A stretch of DNA of 64,000 nt from Ailurus styani (GCA_002007465.1 LNAC01000849.1:509694-573693); one strand, 5' to 3'. Shown: positions 32,641 to 44,613, counted from the stretch's first letter. Numbers and translations: made by a program. Notes: generated from the sequence alone by a model not told the origin.

Positions 32641-33542
32641 GTAATAGGAATGGGACAGTGCCACAACTCTGATTTAAATATATGGTATTGGCTTAGTGGT
32701 TAGATAGTGGATGGCAAAGAAACAGACATTATAAGCTAAAAAGCTAGAGACCCATGTTATGCTACGGCAAGCCATTAAATATGCTTCATTCCATATGAAT
32801 AGAACTATGTCACATGACCACTCCCAAGCAGAAAAGTATGATCTAGCTCTGTGCCCAGGAGTAGGAAGAGAAGGTTTTCTTAGTCAGCAGTCTCTGGCAT
32901 ATTCATTCCGTATCTACTTTTTTGAGACTTGCTGTGCCCATTTACTTTGTACTTTTAGTGCATTTGTTTATGAAGAATGTTTTCAGAAGTCTTTGTTCTG
33001 ATCTAATATTTCCATTTCCTTCTTCAGGGCCTCCATTTAAACTTATATTTTATTTGCTTTGAGTGTGTTTAACATACCTACATTCAACCTAGGCCATTTA
33101 TAAAGGGGTTAAGCTATCAAGGAGTATCCCATGAAAAAAAATATTTTGGAAAATTCACAAAAAATTCATAGGAGTTACTAAAGAAATTAGTAAAGAAAAC
33201 TAAGCAGTTGTGGATTATATTATGTATGTGGTAGCCTCTTATACTGATACTCTTTAGTTCTGACCTGATTCTTTATGAGTATTCCTGTATACTTTATTTT
33301 TCAAAGCATGTGATACACACTTACAAAAATGAATCTTCTGAGGCAACATTCCCTACATGATACACCATTCCCCGGACCTGTCCACTGTGAGCACAAGAAT
33401 CCTGGTTACCAAAGGTAATTATATCAAAGCTATAGTATTAACATCCTATGAAGTCAACAAAAGAAGCATTGAAAAGAATTAAATGACTCCCATGAAAAAA
33501 GAACAAAATGGAGGCCTAATTACCAAATAAGCAAACGTGTAT
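32641..33542. other. no gene recognised
   Basis: AT-rich. The 32750-32890 piece ('agaactatgtcacatgacca') may belong to the same unnamed ancient repeat family as 31560-31860. Confidence 0.4.
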
Positions 33543-33558
33543 AAAAAACTATGAATGC

Positions 33559-33747
33559 GGGCGCCTGCGTGGCTCAGTGGGTTAAAGCCTCTGCTTTCGG
33601 CTCAGGTCATGATCTCAGGGTCCTGGGATCGAGGCCCGCATTGGCCTCCCTGCTCAGCGGGGAGCCTGCTTCCCCCACTCTCTCTGCCTGCCTCTCTGCC
33701 TCCTGTGATCTCTCTCCCTCTGTGAAATAAATAAATAATCTTTAAAA
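33559..33747 (+). mobile_element. young Can-SINE with perfect duplication
   Basis: 'ggcgcctgcgtggctcagtg', 'ggttaaagcctctgctttcg', 'ctgggatcgaggcccgcatt', 'tgctcagcggggagcctgct', tail 'aaataaataaataatcttta'. Identical 16-bp duplication aaaaaactatgaatgc at 33543-33558 and 33748-33763. Recent, mustelid-type. Confidence 0.98.
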
Positions 33748-33763
33748 AAAAAACTATGAATGC

Positions 33764-34499
33764 TACAGTAGGATTGAGATATTAATTTTGTCATAACAGT
33801 CTACTTATTTTAAATAAACCAACCAAAGCTAAGAGAACAGAGTGTATCCTGGTTCTCTGGATTTTTCACTTTTGTTCACTATCTACTTTCTCCTATTCCT
33901 CTTCTATGTGTCCATCAAAATATTCTAAATTGAGACAGGACTTTCTTTTGCCATATTCCTTATTATTATTATTTATTAAAATTACTCCATCTCTCAATCT
34001 ATAGTAACTTGATATTAGTCTTAAATATCTAGGATTCATTTACTATACCCTTAAGGAAACTGGTTTCCCAAAAATGTTCTTTTAAAATACATATTGCTTA
34101 TTACTGATTTCCTCATGAATCATCTATATTTACTTAATGTGTGGAGCACTCTAAGATACCCCTCATTCTGGCCCTTTGTCTTTTATTCTACACTGTTGTG
34201 ATGAAATAGATTTTATTTAACTTACAGTGGCAGAAATATTAATTTCTAGATTGGGTTCTGGGTTCACATTTAATCCTTCAATGAGCTGATACTTCATGGT
34301 TAGAATACAGGCTGTATCACAAAAATACCAATTTCACCAGCTGAAGTAATTTGTAGATTTCACTATTCAACACTTTCAGGTATACACTCTTTTTTACTAT
34401 ATTTTTGACATACTCTCTTCTTCTCTATTTCAAATGATAATATCATTTTTAGTAATGTTGAGACAACATAGATACTAGAATCTTAATTCCCTACATTGG
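33764..34499. other. no gene recognised
   Basis: AT-rich with no long frame and no named repeat. Confidence 0.5.
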
Positions 34500-34860
34500 T
34501 ATTTTACTATTTTAATCACCTCCTTCTCACCCCATAGATGAGGGAGGAATTCCCACCCTAGGGTTGGGCAGATGGCCAAACACACAATACCCAACACAGG
34601 ACAGATGAGAGCAATAGCAGGTATTAGTCACAGATACCCACGGCGCAGGGGAGAAGGACACCATGCAGGACCACATAGCAATTGTACTGGGGGACGGAAC
34701 AGAGTGAAGAGCAGGGGCTGTGGGAGGCAGATTCTGTATTAAGGGGGTGGGATGGCCCCCTTGGTTCCCACAGAAGGATGCAATTGGCTTGTTTAAATAA
34801 TTCATGGACTGTCAGAGAAGTGAAACCCAACCGTCAGAAATAAGCCAGAACTGCATTTGG
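34500..34860. other. GC-richer unassigned block, possibly LTR-derived
   Basis: Clearly higher G+C than its surroundings, with purine runs on the plus strand ('ggggctgtgggaggcagatt', 'ttaagggggtgggatggccc'). Minus frames at 34527-34805 and 34624-34830 overlap in different registers, so coding is unlikely. An old LTR or a regulatory block are both possible. I could not name it. Confidence 0.35.
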
Positions 34861-35504
34861 TCACTTCAATACAGAGCATCGTTTGACTAAGAGTTATTAT
34901 CCACAGAAGTAAAGTGGGGAATGGTACTTTGTAGTAAGGCCTTTAAAAGCCCTTCCCATTTCACCAGACGTCAAGGCAATACCTAATATTAATTTCAGGT
35001 CTTATACCATATTTACCTGCATAAATATACAGTAGAAACTAAAGAACACAAATTCTATAAATTTTTCAGGCATAATTTTAGTCATTACGATGTATGAAAT
35101 TTCTCTGATGTTATCTATCTTGAGGGAAAATGACTTCCTCTTATCAAATGTACATACCAGTGATGGGGGAATTACTCATTCTTTACAATCCTGGCAATGA
35201 CTCAGTGCCTTAGTGCCTTAATATTCCCTTGGTAACCAAAAAAAGCAAGCTACCACTTTGATATCTCAGTATGTCATCCCAGTCTTGATTTTAAAGATGG
35301 TTTGTATTCCCTACATATTATTTGTGTACTACATTCATGTAGGCATACACATGCCTCAATATAGCTCTAGGGATGTTCTCAATGGAACATCTCAATGGAA
35401 CACCTCCAGTTACTATTTCTTTCCTGTGGCAAGATTCAGAAATACTTAAACCCCATGCCTTTCAAAAAAAAAAAAGTTTTTGAAACAAAGTTTCCTCTCG
35501 ATAC
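34861..35504. other. no gene recognised
   Basis: AT-rich. A-run near 35466-35477. Confidence 0.5.
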
Positions 35505-35620
35505 AAAAACAATAAGCACCAAAATCACCTCAGGGGTGACTGTGTTAGAAAGATTCTTGAAATCCCACTAGGGTAATCTACCCATAACTATTAAATAAGT
35601 GCTTTGAATATGATTGAAAT
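35505..35620 (+). mobile_element. MER5-like hAT-Charlie fragment
   Basis: 'agcaccaaaatcacctcagg' then 'ttcttgaaatcccac' resembles the left half of MER5-type elements. Only about 50 bp are informative. Confidence 0.4.
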
Positions 35621-37603
35621 GTTTGGTTTCCTTGTCCAGGTTAAACATATCCCAACAATATTGCTTATATTATTTTTTCATAATCCAAAGGTAAATGTCA
35701 GCTCCTTCCAAATAATCACAAATTCTTAACTTTAAAAAGTGGCTTTGCTTTATTTTGGAATAAAAAAATATCCTATACCAAGGGCCTGGTTAATAAGTGT
35801 CCCATAGCCTAAGGGAATCTGGCAGAGAATAAAATCATTCCCAACTATTTTTAATAATAGAAAAAATCCATATTTCTTTACTCAAAATGTAGTTTTATTT
35901 GAGGGAACAGTGGGGGACTCAAGATTTTAGATTATAGACATATGAACATCATCCATTCTCAGTTTAAAGACTAAATTGCCAAAATAATTCAACTCTGAAA
36001 TGCTATCAAAAGACAGTTTGAATCTTCAGTAAATGAGTTAGCCACCTATTAGGGAGTCCTGGTGAAGGAAGCGAACACAACAGGGAATATAATCAGAAGA
36101 CATCTAGCTAAACATATCTAATATCAGCTATCAGGGTCAGAGCTGCAAAGATTACAGCAAGGTGAACCTGCTCTAAAAGCAAAGCTTGTAAAGGTTTTCT
36201 AAACTCCCATGTTTATGTAACACTGAAATACAAAAACATAGTCTCAGATTCCCTCAGAAATTAATTTCTGTGCACTTATGCTTCATCTGAGCTTCTCTAC
36301 TTTCTTCTCTCCTGATACTGAATTTGTTAAAGTATGAAAGTTCATTTAATGGTGTGTAACTTTTGATTTATGCTATTTCCTTTCTTTCCTGACACATGGT
36401 ACCAGTACTTCTCATTGCTACCATAAAAAAAAAATCATCCAGATTTCTAAGAGAAGTCGTTTATTTTTAAAGTCTCTGATGCATTGATACATGGAAGTGA
36501 TACAAAATATCCAAATAAAACCAAGTTTTGTAGGGATGAAAAAACCACTGAATAGCAAACTGACTAGCCTACAATCACATTATTTCTATACTGAAGCAAA
36601 GTTTGCAGAGATAATTTGGTTTCAGATTCTGATAATGAAATATCAAGGGTCAGAAAGAGCTAAAAGTGGACAAAAATTTGGACTGAGGGGTAAAATTTCT
36701 CATCCTTATATTCCTTGATCGATATCGTATACCTAACTTATAGCTTTATAAACTCTTCAGAACCTAGAAATATTTAAAGTACATCTATTTTAATTCATCT
36801 AAATTAATTTTTAAATATATGAGATGAAAGGCTTCAGGAACTCCTTAGACATTAGAAAAAATATTATATCTTTGATACATAAACTGTGATCTTAAATTAT
36901 TTTTGTGTATGTATATAAACTTATATATATCTATGTATATGCATTTATATGTGTGTATATATATAAATTACATTAGAATTTTGCAAAAATTTTATGATGT
37001 ATGGAACTCTTCAGTTTTTGAAACTGTGCCACTGTGGTGGTCAAAATAAGTAGCATAGGAATCCTGGTTCCTTCTATTGAGGGACTCTGCATTCCCCCCA
37101 AGACCTAAGAGTCATCTGCTGGATTGTCTCATCTGGTCTGCTAATGAAGCAAAGAGAAAAAAGGTGTAGAATCACACACCATGATGAAGAGACAGTCTGG
37201 GAGTGGCAAACATTATTTCCCCACATATTCTGCTTTCAGTAATCAGTTACATGGCCCCACTTACATGCAGTGGGTTCGGGAAGATAACTTAGATTTCTAC
37301 AGGAGGCATAGAAAGGTTGATGAGTACATGGCTAGTTATCTACCAGCACTTCACCCATCTCTGTAAGTCTAGTAGTGTGATATGAGCACTCTGTTTGGAA
37401 CATCTATGGTTTGTGTTTAAACATTACTTCGGTTTTTGACTTAAACATTTTTCATTAACAGATAAAACATAAAATTTCCACAGCAGAGAACAATTAGAGA
37501 ATTATTTAAAACCTGGTTTTACTCATTCTTCTAAAATTAAACAAAGCATTCTGTGTATCTCTGTCTCTATTTGTCCTGATAAATAGATGATAGAAAATAG
37601 ATA
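35621..37603. other. no gene recognised; contains AT/TG low-complexity tract
   Basis: A 2-kb AT-rich stretch. 36900-36970 is an alternating TATA/TGTA tract. 37040-37370 may be another ancient unnamed repeat ('cagttacatggccccactt'). No frame worth calling. Confidence 0.4.
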
Positions 37604-37790
37604 GGAACACCTGGGTGACTCAGTCAGTTAAGCATCTGACTCTTGATTTCAGTTCAGGTCATATCAGGGTTGTGAGATCAAGCCCCGTGTCAGGCTCCAC
37701 ATTGGGAATGGAGCCTGCCTAAGATTTTCTCTCTCCCTTCCCCTCTCCCTTTACCCTTCCCCTGCTCTCTTTCTCTTTCAAAAAAAAAAA
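37604..37790 (+). mobile_element. Can-SINE, old type
   Basis: 'ggaacacctgggtgactcag', 'tcagttaagcatctgactct', 'tgatttcagttcaggtcat', CT-rich region, A11 tail. The 'catctgactcttgatttcag' body type looks older than the mustelid-type copies. Confidence 0.93.
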
Positions 37791-37848
37791 AGGTACAGAT
37801 ACGATATACAGAATATTTCTTTGTCTTTGATTAAGACAAAATAAAATA

Positions 37849-38053
37849 GGGGCCCCCCGGGTGGCTCAGTCAGTTAAGCTCCCAACTCTTGATTTCAGCT
37901 CAGGTCGTGATCTGAGGTCCTGAGATAAGCCCTGCAATGGGCTCTTCACTCAGTGGCGAGTCTGCCCTAGATTCTCTCTCCCTCTCTCTCTGACCCTCCC
38001 TCACCCCTGTGCTTATACTCTCTCTCATATAAATAAATAAATCTTTTTTAAAA
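37849..38053 (+). mobile_element. Can-SINE, old type
   Basis: 'ggggccccccgggtggctca', 'cagctcaggtcgtgatctga', tail 'ataaataaataaatcttttt'. It lies only about 60 bp after the previous SINE in the same orientation. Flanking 'aaaataaaat' and 'aaataaaat' may be the duplication but are low complexity. Confidence 0.94.
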
Positions 38054-38599
38054 AGTAAATAAAATTTCTGGTTTGAAAGGTTAATTGAGCAGATATTTAA
38101 GTCTCTCCTTAATATTCAATACTTAGAGAAATTACAGATAAAAACAGAAAAAGTCAGTTTGACAGTAGTGACATATTGTCATATAAAAACTATGAGAATA
38201 AAATAAAACGATGTACTCAAATTGCTGGGAGAAAAGTGTCAACGAAGACATCACATTCAGTAAAATAATAACCAAGAATGAGGGATAATAAGAACAATTT
38301 CAGATAAAATTAAAAGAGATTAGTACAAATATATTATTAATTATAATATTTATAAATAGTAAATTTTATTAAAAACAGTATACATTTTTTAATCCAGCCA
38401 TATGTTTTTGTAGAAAAATATATCTAAAACATAGTAACGGTTTAAGATTTAAAATGAAAGAATGGAAAAGATGTAGTATCAAACATTAACCAAAAGAAAG
38501 CTACTATAGCAATATGAATATCAAATTTTTATATATTAATAAGGGGGTCACGTAACACCCCATAATGCACAAAAAATGAGAGAAATGTGGTAGTATCTC
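38054..38599. other. no gene recognised
   Basis: Very A-rich plus strand, possibly decayed L1M continuous with the fragment that follows. Confidence 0.4.
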
Positions 38600-38894
38600 C
38601 TAAAAACATACTTATTAAAAAACATAACCATAACCATTTTACTTCTAGAAAATTCTTTCAAATATGCAAGAGGTGTTCAATATAAGGATATTCATTCATT
38701 ACAACATTTGGGGGAATAGCAAAAACCAAAAATAAAGGCAATGACCTGCATGCCCATCAAAAGGGAAATGAGTTAGTAAGTTATGATGTTGTCATGCCAC
38801 ACTACAAACCAGTTAAAGTAAATAAATCATAGCTGTATTGATATGGATAAAGATCATAAGAGAAAATTGAATGAAAAATGATTTTTAAAATTTG
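38600..38894 (+). mobile_element. ancient L1M ORF2 C-terminal fragment
   Basis: 'cattacaacatttgggggaa', 'gacctgcatgcccatcaaaa' and 'tattgatatggataaagatc' follow ORF2 C-terminal landmarks of old L1. Extremely diverged. Confidence 0.6.
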
Positions 38895-39362
38895 GAAGGT
38901 TGTATGTACAAATGTTCATAAATTCTTCTCCCTGTATTCTTATGCCTTTAAGAAGTAACTCTGAGAACCTTCCCTCTTTAGACTCCAGACTCATCTTTAT
39001 TAATTTCTTTGTTCAATTTGCCAATAGAAAGTGTGACCCAAGCAGAGACTTACAAAGCACTTCAACCTTAGGGCTGACCCACTTGTGGATTATAGAACTC
39101 TTTTACCACCATGGGAATAAGCCCTGCTGCTGGAGGATGAGAAACAACGTGAAGCAAAGATAAGCATCACCCATTGAGTCGTTCTACTCCAACCAATGCC
39201 CAGATAATTTGGGAGTGGAGCACAGACGCAGGAGTAAGCCAAGAAATGCTCAGGTGAGTCCAGCCCCAATTACGGACCCAAGACTGTGAGGTAAATAAAT
39301 GGCTATTGATTTAAACCACTACATTTTGGGGTGATTTGTTATACAGAGAAAGGTAAGTGGTT
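38895..39362 (+). mobile_element. MLT1-like MaLR LTR
   Basis: 'gactgtgaggtaaataaatg' followed by 'gctattgatttaaaccacta' and 'ggtgatttgttatacagag' is the 3' half of an MLT1-type LTR, including a poly-A signal region. The 5' part is uncertain. The 87-codon frame at 38900-39163 is within it and not a gene. Confidence 0.7.
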
Positions 39363-39579
39363 TCATCTGTACATGTACTATTTATATAATTTTTATAGAT
39401 TCACAAAGCAATGCTAAATATTGCTATGTATATAACTTGCATGGCAGAATTATTAAAATGTGCAGATCAAGATATGCACATGAAGTTCATGATAGTAGTT
39501 AGTATTGGAATGAAGGGAGGAGAATACAAGTAAGAAAGGATATAGGGAACATTTTTTAATTACCCATAGAATTTTTTTC
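39363..39579. other. no gene recognised
   Basis: AT-rich spacer between the LTR and the L1M fragment. Confidence 0.5.
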
Positions 39580-40850
39580 TTAAAAAGCAAAGAACTATCC
39601 AGAAGAAAACATATGAGAAAATCTTCATGACCCTGGGACAAAAATGTCATAGATAGGGCTCAAAAATTACAAACCATAAAGGAACAAAACATTGTTAAAT
39701 TTGACCTATCAAATTTTTAAAAGTCTGCTCTTTGTAAAACATTACTAAGAAAATAAAAACATAAGGAAAACTGGAAGAAAATATTTGCAATGCATATCTC
39801 TGGTAAAGGACTTGTATCCAGAATATATTTTTTCAGGAACAGGAAGATAAATAGCCCCATTTTTCTAATGGGAAAAAAGATAACAAAAAAGTACATGATG
39901 AAATGTTTAAAATTGTTAGTCATCAAGGAAAGGTAAATTAAAGCCACAATGAAATTCCACCAACCATTAGAATGGCTGAAGTTAAAAAGCCTGAAAATAA
40001 CAAGTACTAAATGAGGATATGGAGCAACCAGAACTCTAGTGAGACTATAAACTGATATAATCAGTTTGGAGGAAAACATGGCAGCTCTCTTAAACCAGAC
40101 TAATACCATACATCCCAGAAACCCTCCTTCTAATATTTAGTCCATTATTTAACATATGTCCACATGAAGAATTGTACATGAATATTCCTAGTAGCTTTAT
40201 AATAGTCTAAGCCTGGAACAACCCAAACATCCATCAACAGGAAAATGGATAAGCGAATTATAATATGTCCATATAACTGTATACTACCTGCCAATAAAAA
40301 CAATTTCCTGATAAATGCAACATGGATGAATCTTGAAAACATTATGCTGAGCAAAAGAAGTCAGATACAAATAAGTACATACTGTATGAGTCCATCTAGA
40401 AACTCTAGAATACAAATTTTATCTAGTGATAGAAAACAGGTTAGAGGTTACCTGGGGAGGTCTGGGGAGGGAGATTTGACCAAGAAAGGGTACCAGACAG
40501 TGCCTGGATGGCTCAGTTGGTTAAGCAGTTAAACATCCAACTCTTGGTTTCAGCTCAGGTCATGATCTCTGGGTCTTGAGATCAAGGGGCTCCACACTTG
40601 GGATTCTTTCTCTCTTCTTCTGCCTCTCCCTCCACCCATATGCCCCCCTTAAATATATTAACTAATTAAATCTTTTTTTAAAAAAAAATACCATAAACTT
40701 TTGGGGGCAATGGACATACATTTCTTTTATTGTGTTGGTTGTTATATAGGTATATATTTACCAAAATTCATCAAACCACGTGATCAAAGTGGGTACATAT
40801 TATTGCATATAAATCATACCTCAACAATGCTGATTTTTTTAAATATGTAA
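39580..40850 (+). mobile_element. ancient L1M 3' half, split by a SINE
   Basis: ORF2 C-terminal landmarks in order: 'tcaaggaaaggtaaattaaa', 'ccacaatgaaattccaccaa', 'acaacccaaacatccatcaa', 'aaaacattatgctgagcaaa', 'gtagctttataatagtctaa', then a 3' UTR around the SINE ending 'aatcatacctcaacaatgct'. A minus-strand 130-codon frame (39717-40109) is its shadow. Confidence 0.85.
40500..40688 (+). mobile_element. Can-SINE, old type
   Basis: 'agtgcctggatggctcagtt', 'ggttaagcagttaaacatcc' (a small internal duplication of the 'gttaa' motif), 'ggtttcagctcaggtcatga', tail ending in A-rich sequence. It interrupts the L1M 3' UTR. Confidence 0.92.
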
Positions 40851-41250
40851 GAAAATATGAAAAATATTGACATTTCAAAATTCTGAATATTGCGTATCGT
40901 GTTACTCAGGGTGCTAGCAAGATATGGTAATCTCACCCAAAATTTGAAGAAAACTTCATGAGGGGAATTTTAAAAGAGATATATGCAGAAACAGGAAACC
41001 CAACTGGTATGTTGGAGCATTCAGGGAGTTGTACCCACAGGTCAAAGCGAGGAGAAGGGTGAGCATTGTCTGAGTCCAGATGAACACCATGGGTCCCTAA
41101 CACAACCACTCTCATCCTCTAAGACACAGGAACAAAGGCAATGAGGTAGGTAAGAGAGAACACAGACATTTGGATTTCTTAATACTATTGGAGAAAATGT
41201 ACTAAGAAACAGTGACCAGAGATGAGGCTAAATAAATTTTGGGTTTGGAT
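40851..41250. other. no gene recognised
   Basis: Mixed-composition spacer. The 40933-41115 minus frame has no domain. Confidence 0.45.
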
Positions 41251-41279
41251 GTTGTTGCTGTCGTTGCTGCTGCTGCTGC

Positions 41280-41311
<32 letters not shown>
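41251..41311. repeat. (GTT)n/(GCT)n trinucleotide microsatellite
   Basis: A mixed array: GTT units, an interrupted block, about five GCT units, then about ten GTT units. Non-coding here. Confidence 0.97.
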
Positions 41312-41324
41312 TAAGCTGAGGGCA

Positions 41325-41455
41325 GGGTGTGGGTATGTAAGTCCTCATAAGCCAAAACAAGGATCTTGGCCTTTATCCTGAATCCATTTAAGAGCTTCAT
41401 GTAAAGGAATGCATGAAAATCATTTTGTTTTAAATGATCACTCTAATTTTTTCTT
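41325..41455 (-). mobile_element. L2 LINE fragment
   Basis: 'atcttggcctttatcctgaa', 'aagagcttcatgtaaaggaa' and 'tttaaatgatcactctaatt' follow the reverse complement of L2. Confidence 0.6.
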
Positions 41456-42299
41456 CAAGTCTAAAAATGTAATCACTATTAGGCATGGATTTATTTTTCA
41501 CTTAATTTGATTTAGAAATAGCATATAATGCAGCATCATTGATAATAGCAATAGAATTATTATATATACAGTTCTAATGAAATATTTTCTAATTGTTGTA
41601 TTTCTACTGTTTTCTCTAGTTTTTAATTTGGTTCAAGGTGATTATTTTAAAGTAGAGTAGTTTAATTTGGTTAAAACTATTAAGTATTTATTTTCATGAT
41701 TTAATCTGCTCCCTATTTCGAGATATTGTTTTCAGCAATATTTTCTTCTTTATTGACTTTTTAAAATTACATCCTTTAATTCATCTTAAATTAATTTTAG
41801 TATGTTATAAAATATATGCTTAAAACGATAGTGAGTACAGCAGCCAAGAAGCATTTAGCAGTGCCTGCAAGTGCCTTGCACATAATAGGCCTCAGTGATG
41901 ATTTGTGGAATGAGTCTTTGATTGTCAGGACTAATGATGATAGCATTTTGCCCATGCATTTTAATGTTATAGACATCACTTTTATCATTAATTACACTTG
42001 AATATTCATACTACAGTGTTATAATATCAAGATGCAGTCCTTTTTTTCATTAATTTTTAAAATTCAGTTATCTATTAATCATGATCAACCTTCTACAGTT
42101 AACTTAAAAATGAGTTGACTATTTTAAAATTTTAATTGATTCATAAGTCATCTATGAATTTTTAGATGCAATGAGCATGTTGTGTTGCCCTAAATACCAA
42201 AAAGCACGCTGCTCAAAATGCATCCTAATTTACCTGAAAACAAACACCTTTGCAATTTATGTACCAATGGCAATGTTCCAATCCCATCGTTGTTTTCGT
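41456..42299. other. no gene recognised; possible L2/MIR end
   Basis: AT-rich. 41860-41920 ('gtgccttgcacataataggc') looks like an L2 or MIR 3' terminus in plus orientation. Opposing frames at 41797-42001 are shadows. Confidence 0.4.
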
Positions 42300-43310
42300 T
42301 TTTGTTTTTCCCACATGATAAGTGCACTCTTTAATCCCCATCACCTATTTCACCCATCCATCTACCCCTCCTCCCCTCTGATAGTCATCAGTTTGTTCTC
42401 TGTAAAGAGTCTGATTCTTAGTTTGTCTTTTTTTTCCTTTGCTTGTTTTGCTTCTTAAATTCCTCATATGAGTGAAATCATGGTATTTGTCTTTCTCTGA
42501 CTGACTTATTTTGCTTAGCATTATACTCTCTAGTTCCAACCATGTTGTTGCAAATGGCAAGATTTCATTATCTTTATAGCTGAGTAATATTCCATTGGAT
42601 GGATGGACAGATGATTGATAGATAGATAGATAGATAGATAGATAGGTAGATAGATAGATAGATAGATAGATCTTCTTTTTCCATTCATCCATCAATGGAC
42701 ATTTGGGCTGCTTCCATATCTTGGTTATTGTAAATAATGCTTGCATAAACATGGGGGTACACATATCCCTTTAATTAGTGTTTTTGTATTCTTAGGGTAA
42801 ATACCCAGCAGTGCAATTGCTGGATTGTAGGGTAGTTCTATTTTTAACTTTTTGAGGAATCTCCATACTGTTTTCCACAGTGGCCACACCAGTTTGCATT
42901 CCTACCAAGAGTACACAAGGGTTACTATTTCTTCATATCCTTACCAACACTTGTTGTTTCTTGTGTTTATTTTAGCCACTATGATAGGTATGAAGTGATA
43001 CCTCATTGTAGTTTTTGATTTGCATTTCCCTGATGATGAATGATGTTGAGCATCTTCTCATGTGTCTGCTGACCAGATGGAGATCTTCTTTGGAGAATGT
43101 TTGTTCCTGTGTTCTCCTCAATTTTAACTGGATTATTTGGTTTTGGGGTGTTGAGTTTTACGTATTTCGGATACTGACCCTTCATGGATGTATCATTTGC
43201 AAATATCTTCTCTCATTCTGTAGGTTGCCTTTTAGTTTTGTTGATTGTTTCCTTTGCCATTCAGAAGCTTTTTATTTTGATATAGTCCCAATAGTTTAAT
43301 CTTGCTTTCC
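42300..43310 (-). mobile_element. 5'-truncated L1 3' end (about 1 kb)
   Basis: 3' UTR and ORF2 C-terminus in reverse: 'agtgaaatcatggtatttgt', 'ccatgttgttgcaaatggca', 'ctccatactgttttccacag', 'tgtgtctgctgaccagatgg', 'cattctgtaggttgcctttt'. Frames are broken. A GATA array has expanded at 42614-42671 where other copies have a TATATATATA stretch. More diverged than the 25828 and 47327 copies. Confidence 0.93.
42614..42671. repeat. (GATA)n microsatellite within L1
   Basis: About 14 GATA units with one GGTA variant. It sits between the L1 landmarks 'atattccattg' and 'tcttctttttccattcatcc'. Confidence 0.98.
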
Positions 43311-43684
43311 TTTATTTTATTTTTTATTTTAAAGCCCAGAATCTCTGTCATCTTTTTCTCGAAAACATGGTTCCTACAGCATCACAAATACTACAATAAC
43401 CACAATGAGACATTTAAAACAAGGTGACAAAGGGAAGCTGTGTCTCTAGGGCACCTCTGCTATTCCTCATTACTCAAAAGCAACACACAAAAATATGAAC
43501 CAGAATAGTGCCTAAAACCCAACTTAGACTGAATGAGAAAATAAACATTTGTTTGCATCATTAATAGGTATATCCTAATTTCTCATCCAATCTGTCATAT
43601 CTCTGTAACATAAAATGTTTTCTTTTTATTTCTGTCTAAAATTATAGGGAGCCCCTCAGTTCTACCAAAAGAGCAAAGCCATAT
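43311..43684. other. no gene recognised
   Basis: Unique-looking sequence between the L1 end and the 5S retropseudogene. Confidence 0.5.
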
Positions 43685-43701
43685 GGAAAGGAGGCAGACC
43701 A

Positions 43702-43789
43702 GTCTACGGCCATACCACCCTGAACGAGCCCGATCTCGTCTGATCTCGGAGGCTAAACAGGGTCGGGCCTGGTTAGTACGTGGATGGGA
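43702..43789 (+). pseudogene. 3'-truncated 5S rRNA retropseudogene
   Basis: 88 bp match the first 88 nt of 5S rRNA, from 'gtctacggccataccaccct' through 'gatctcgtctgatctcgg' and 'gtcgggcctggttagtac' to 'tggatggga'. I see four substitutions relative to the vertebrate 5S sequence as I know it (positions 26, 50, 56, 79). The last 30 or so nt are missing and there is no A-tail. An 18-bp duplication ggaaaggaggcagaccag lies at 43685-43702 and 43787-43804, overlapping the insert by 1 nt at the left and 3 nt (gga) at the right. This indicates L1-mediated insertion of a truncated, tailless RNA copy. Not a functional 5S gene: terminal stem and terminator are lost. Confidence 0.95.
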
Positions 43790-43804
43790 AAGGAGGCAGA
43801 CCAG

Positions 43805-44613
43805 AAGCATCTGAGAGTAATTGGGTCTATACAAAGGAAGCCACAATCATTGGGCAAGGAAGGTCTGAGAAAGCAAATCCATTCACTCCTCTAGCCTTAA
43901 ATATCCTTATTTTTTAAGTAAACACTTAGATTTAGTTTATCTCTAGGAATTCTAAGGGTCCACACTTGAGAACTCTGGCGTTGGAGAAAAAAATTAAAAT
44001 GATATTGGACAACTAAAATAAACCAGTGAAAGACTGAGTGAAAAATGGAGCAGAGGGACAGTGTTTGGAGAATATGTCTCCAGAAGGCCAGGCATAATAG
44101 TGCATACAGATATACAAGGTATACACACAGCTCCAGCATCTGGTGTGTAAGTGGGCAGTGGGGACAGCTGAGGGAGGACACAGAGGGTGATTCTAAGACC
44201 ACCTGAACATCTCTTATAAAGATATGCAAAATGTTTCTGTAAGTAAACAGGAAGCCTTTCAATCAAACAGGTTTTGATCAAAGCCAACCTTTGATCTGAT
44301 TCAACAACATCCTGAAACACAACTCATTCCCATCACATACCCTATTATCAGAGGCAACTATTCCCACAAGGGTGCATGCCCTCCTTCTCTCTATAGAGTG
44401 TTTCGAGATATTGGTAAAGCCATTTCCCAAAACCATGTAAAAATTTAAACAATGTATTTCACTTTGAGAGGTAATAATTTCCTATGTATAATATTTAAAC
44501 AATACCAAAGAATATAAAATGAAAAGAAAGTCTTCCTCCTATGCCTCTGTAAATCTCCATCCCCAAGGCAGCTACAAAGATCAATGTCCTGTGCATCCTT
44601 CCAGAGGACTTAT

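Noticed and set aside
37604..38053. Segmental duplication of adjacent SINEs
   Set aside because: The two SINEs differ throughout and the DNA between them is not repeated, so they are independent insertions.
42614..42671. CRISPR-like or structured repeat array
   Set aside because: It is a simple (GATA)n microsatellite. No spacer-repeat alternation exists anywhere in the window.
43702..43789. Functional 5S rRNA gene
   Set aside because: The last 30 or so nt, terminal stem and T-run terminator are absent, there are substitutions, and flanking duplications show a retroposed copy.
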